64,000 nucleotides of DNA, from positions 10,075,001 through 10,139,000 of the forward strand of contig CM040088.1 in the NCBI GenBank assembly GCA_022496805.1, written 5' to 3'. The position numbers and the translations under genes are program-made. Shown here piece by piece: positions 61,647-64,000 of this stretch. Within the stretch, counting starts at the first letter, position 1, and each line of letters begins with the position of its first letter. Under the pieces are notes generated by a model that was not told where the DNA came from, did not search any database, and worked only from the letters and a program-made list of their open reading frames with translations. Source of the DNA: Pohlia nutans. Its lineage: Eukaryota > Streptophyta > Bryopsida > Bryales > Mniaceae.

Positions 61647-61976
61647 TTAACCCCTAAACGTCCCAGCATCCAGAAACTGGATCATGAACAGATTCAAAGC
61701 CTTGTAACTTTCTCATACAATATTGGATGACTTTCATCCAATTCACCTTTGTAAGCCTATTAAATTCTCTACCAATTACAATGAATCTTTTATGATGGGG
61801 AGCTGTTGATAATATTGTAGAGGCCTCCAACTACAAGTACGTCAAATTTTTTGGGTAGATTTTATGCTTGCAATGGTCCTCTCATGTACACCTCATGTAC
61901 ATCTGAGCCATGCTAATATCTATATTTGAGGCTAGCATCTACTTCTGTACAAAGGGTTGGTACGTTTAGGGGTTAA
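61647..61976. mobile_element. TTAA-flanked piggyBac-like MITE (short)
   Basis: It starts TTAACCCCTAAACGTCCCAG and ends GGTACGTTTAGGGGTTAA. Subterminal CATCCAGAAACTGG resembles family A. It is the first of a chain of abutting elements reaching the window end. Confidence 0.75.
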
Positions 61977-62504
61977 ACGTCAAACTAAGTCCCATGGGCT
62001 TAGTTATGAGAGAATAATGGGAAAAAAAAGTAGATTTTCTTGACTAAAAATGAAATGGATTGATGTTTTGGAAAGTAATGAAAAAGCGATGCTAAGTTCT
62101 CAGTTTGCGCCGGAATTAAATGAGTGTGGAACACATGAATTACACAAGAGTGAATCGAGGAAGACTGGGCGGGGCACTTTGTGGGAGGTGAGTGTGAGAA
62201 GTCTTCGGGCGTGGGAGCAGTTAGGAGCCATCGCCCAAGACTTGCATGCTCTAGCATGCTGCACAACTCATCATAGGTTCCTCCAACGTTTGCTTAACTT
62301 CACCAACATCCCTCCCTCAATTGACTTCGATCAATCGGTGTGTGCTATGAGAAACAATTTCCACAAAGCTGTAGAAGAATCTCAATGCACATTTCAATCT
62401 TCTTTCCAAAGTAATTTACCAATTGAAAAATGGTCAACTACATCAAAAAAAATTCTCAAAGATTCTTACAAAACTAAGCATGTGGAGCTTAGTATGTCCT
62501 TTAA
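61973..62504. mobile_element. TTAA-type MITE (family F)
   Basis: It starts TTAAACGTCAAACTAAGTCC, sharing its TTAA with the previous element, and ends TTAGTATGTCCTTTAA. It is homologous to 23978-24520. A 180-codon plus frame (62050-62592) runs through it and past its end and is judged fortuitous. Confidence 0.6.
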
Positions 62505-63056
62505 CCCCAAAACGACCATCCCTTCTAAATATAGCCAAACTTTGATTTGTAGCTCAATTTCTCTTTTTAATTTGATAAAAATATATTTTTGATATTTTTA
62601 ATATATTTTTACTATACATCCTAAATTTTTCATAAATTTCTCTTGGAAAATGAATTTATTATGATTTTCTTAAGCTTTATGTCTTCAATAAGTATACAAA
62701 ATTAAGCTTTATGATTTTCAATAAGTATAAGAAATTTATGAAATTTCTATGTTGGGTGTAAATCACAATAAAAAACACTTTGTTGTGTTTAAAATTTACA
62801 TAAATTTTTTAATTTGAAAATTTTGATAGGAAAACCATGTTGAAGAACAAATTGGCTCTTGACCCATTGAAATGGTAATTGCTATAAAAGATTCAATAAT
62901 TGGAAATTTGATGAATTGTAAAGTGGAAAAAAAACTAGACTTGATTCCTTTACTTTGTTAGTTCAACTCAAATTAAAAAAACATTTTTTTCAAAGTGAAA
63001 ATTCAGTTTGACCAAAGAAGGGACACATTATGTCCTCTCTGTCCTTTTAGTGGTTA
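62501..63056. mobile_element. TTAA-flanked piggyBac-like MITE (family D-like)
   Basis: It starts TTAACCCCAAAACGACC and ends GTCCTTTTAGTGGTTAA. GGACACATTATGTCC near the right end matches the GGACACATTGTGTCC of 16331-17255. Confidence 0.6.
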
Positions 63057-63060
63057 AAGG

Positions 63061-63294
63061 TTAACCCCTAATAGACCAAGTATTCATGTTTTAAAATGAT
63101 GAATTTGATCAATCACATCATAGAAAATATAATTCAAACGGAATCAAATTTATACTACTAGTATCAAAACATTATGTGTGTTGGTTTTAAAATTAAATAA
63201 AATTTGAACAAAAAGAAGTTCAAATTGGACCTACTTAAAACTCCTTTAAAAAACTTGAGGTCCACTTTGGGCTTTTTGGTCATTTGGAGGTTAA
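63061..63294. mobile_element. TTAA-flanked piggyBac-like MITE (family B)
   Basis: It starts TTAACCCCTAATAGACCAAG and ends TTTGGTCATTTGGAGGTTAA. It is collinear with 45574-45788 and 13080-13312. Confidence 0.7.
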
Positions 63295-64000
63295 CCCCTA
63301 ACCGTCCCGACGTCCATATTTTGAACGTTTTTGGGGTACATTCACCTTCGGAGAGCTGTACCTTTTGCAAAAAGTACCCAATTTCAATGAAATTTTGTAA
63401 AAACCAACCGCATGATGTATGGAATTAGTGGTAAAAATTTCAGGTCAATCCAAGATGTATTGAATTTTTGGTGATCATTTGAAAGTAGGGTCCTTTTTTT
63501 GGACAATTTTTGTGCATTTTGAGGGCTGCAACTTCGGGGGCTTGTATCTCCTTCATCCCATATTTGTTTTCAACAAAACATTATTGGGTTGGATTCTCCT
63601 AGAAGTCTAGTTATCATAGTAAGATTTTCATGTCAATCCATGTTCTGAATGTTTGGGAATCATTTTAGTGCACGGGTCTCTTTTGAACACTTTTTGCTTT
63701 TCGGGCTACTTTTTGACATTGCAAGGTCATTTTAGGGCACATTTAATTTTTTTCATGAGTTTCTTTTTTGTACCAATGTGTTTACATGATGATTTTGAAC
63801 TACTTTATAGTTGAAAGCTTTTTCATTTGAGTAATTTTTTGAAAACGAATTTCACCTCTAACTATGTTGCTAGGAAAATTTCAGCATCCCTTTCTTACAC
63901 TTAAACACTATGATCTTGCAATCTATATGGCCAAATGACTCCAAATTCGATCCACATCATCTACAACATGTATATTACAAGATTATACAGTTGAGATTTC
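63291..64000. mobile_element. Left part of a further TTAA element, right end not in window
   Basis: It starts TTAACCCCTAACCGTCCC with GACGTCCATATTTTG just inside, as in family A. No matching right terminus occurs before the window ends. Confidence 0.45.

Noticed and set aside
62050..62592. 180-codon open frame, the longest in its region
   Set aside because: It lies mostly within a TTAA element and crosses its right end; the homologous element at 23978 does not preserve the frame.

Overview
This is eukaryotic nuclear DNA, most likely from a streptophyte plant. Genes are split by many GT-AG introns, intergenic DNA is AT-rich, plant-type telomere motifs (TTTAGGG) occur internally, and the mobile elements are plant-like (CACTA, PIF/Harbinger and MULE types). 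A homologue of PIBF1/CEP90, a centriolar satellite protein, suggests a lineage that keeps centrioles and swimming sperm (charophyte, bryophyte, lycophyte, fern, or cycad/ginkgo) rather than a flowering plant or conifer. I cannot name the species.

Layout. (1) About 0.5-12 kb, minus strand: a 17-exon reconstruction of a PIBF1-like coiled-coil gene. Its introns hold PIF/Harbinger MITEs, a foldback element and several TTAA-flanked elements. (2) 12-24.5 kb: almost entirely TTAA-flanked short elements, many abutting each other. (3) 25.1-26.2 kb: a truncated LINE with a 14-bp target duplication. (4) 26.9-28.2 kb: a 1.35-kb palindrome. (5) 33.4-39.6 kb: a 6.2-kb MULE-type transposon with a perfect 9-bp target duplication (TATGAAAAC). 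It carries two divergent genes: a methyltransferase-like gene reading left, whose 3' exons are tandemly duplicated, and a decayed MULE transposase with a SWIM zinc finger reading right. Between them is an inverted array of about 185-bp GC-rich repeats. (6) 42.1-47.6 kb, plus strand: a complete 11-exon gene for an 872-residue coiled-coil protein of unknown function. (7) 48-64 kb: CACTA and other MITEs, a 366-bp tandem repeat, more TTAA elements and AT-rich filler.

Two results stand out. First, about 30 short elements begin TTAACCC and end GGGTTAA, which is the piggyBac hallmark (TTAA target, CCC termini). They occupy roughly a fifth of the window, and I see no piggyBac transposase gene here. 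Second, the MULE pairs a transposase with a beta-class N4/N6 DNA methyltransferase-like C-terminal domain. That pairing is one I do not recognise as described; it is reminiscent of MULEs that carry DNA-methylation modifiers. No CRISPR, rRNA, confident tRNA or organelle sequence was seen. All exon boundaries come from reading splice sites and phase by eye, without transcript data.
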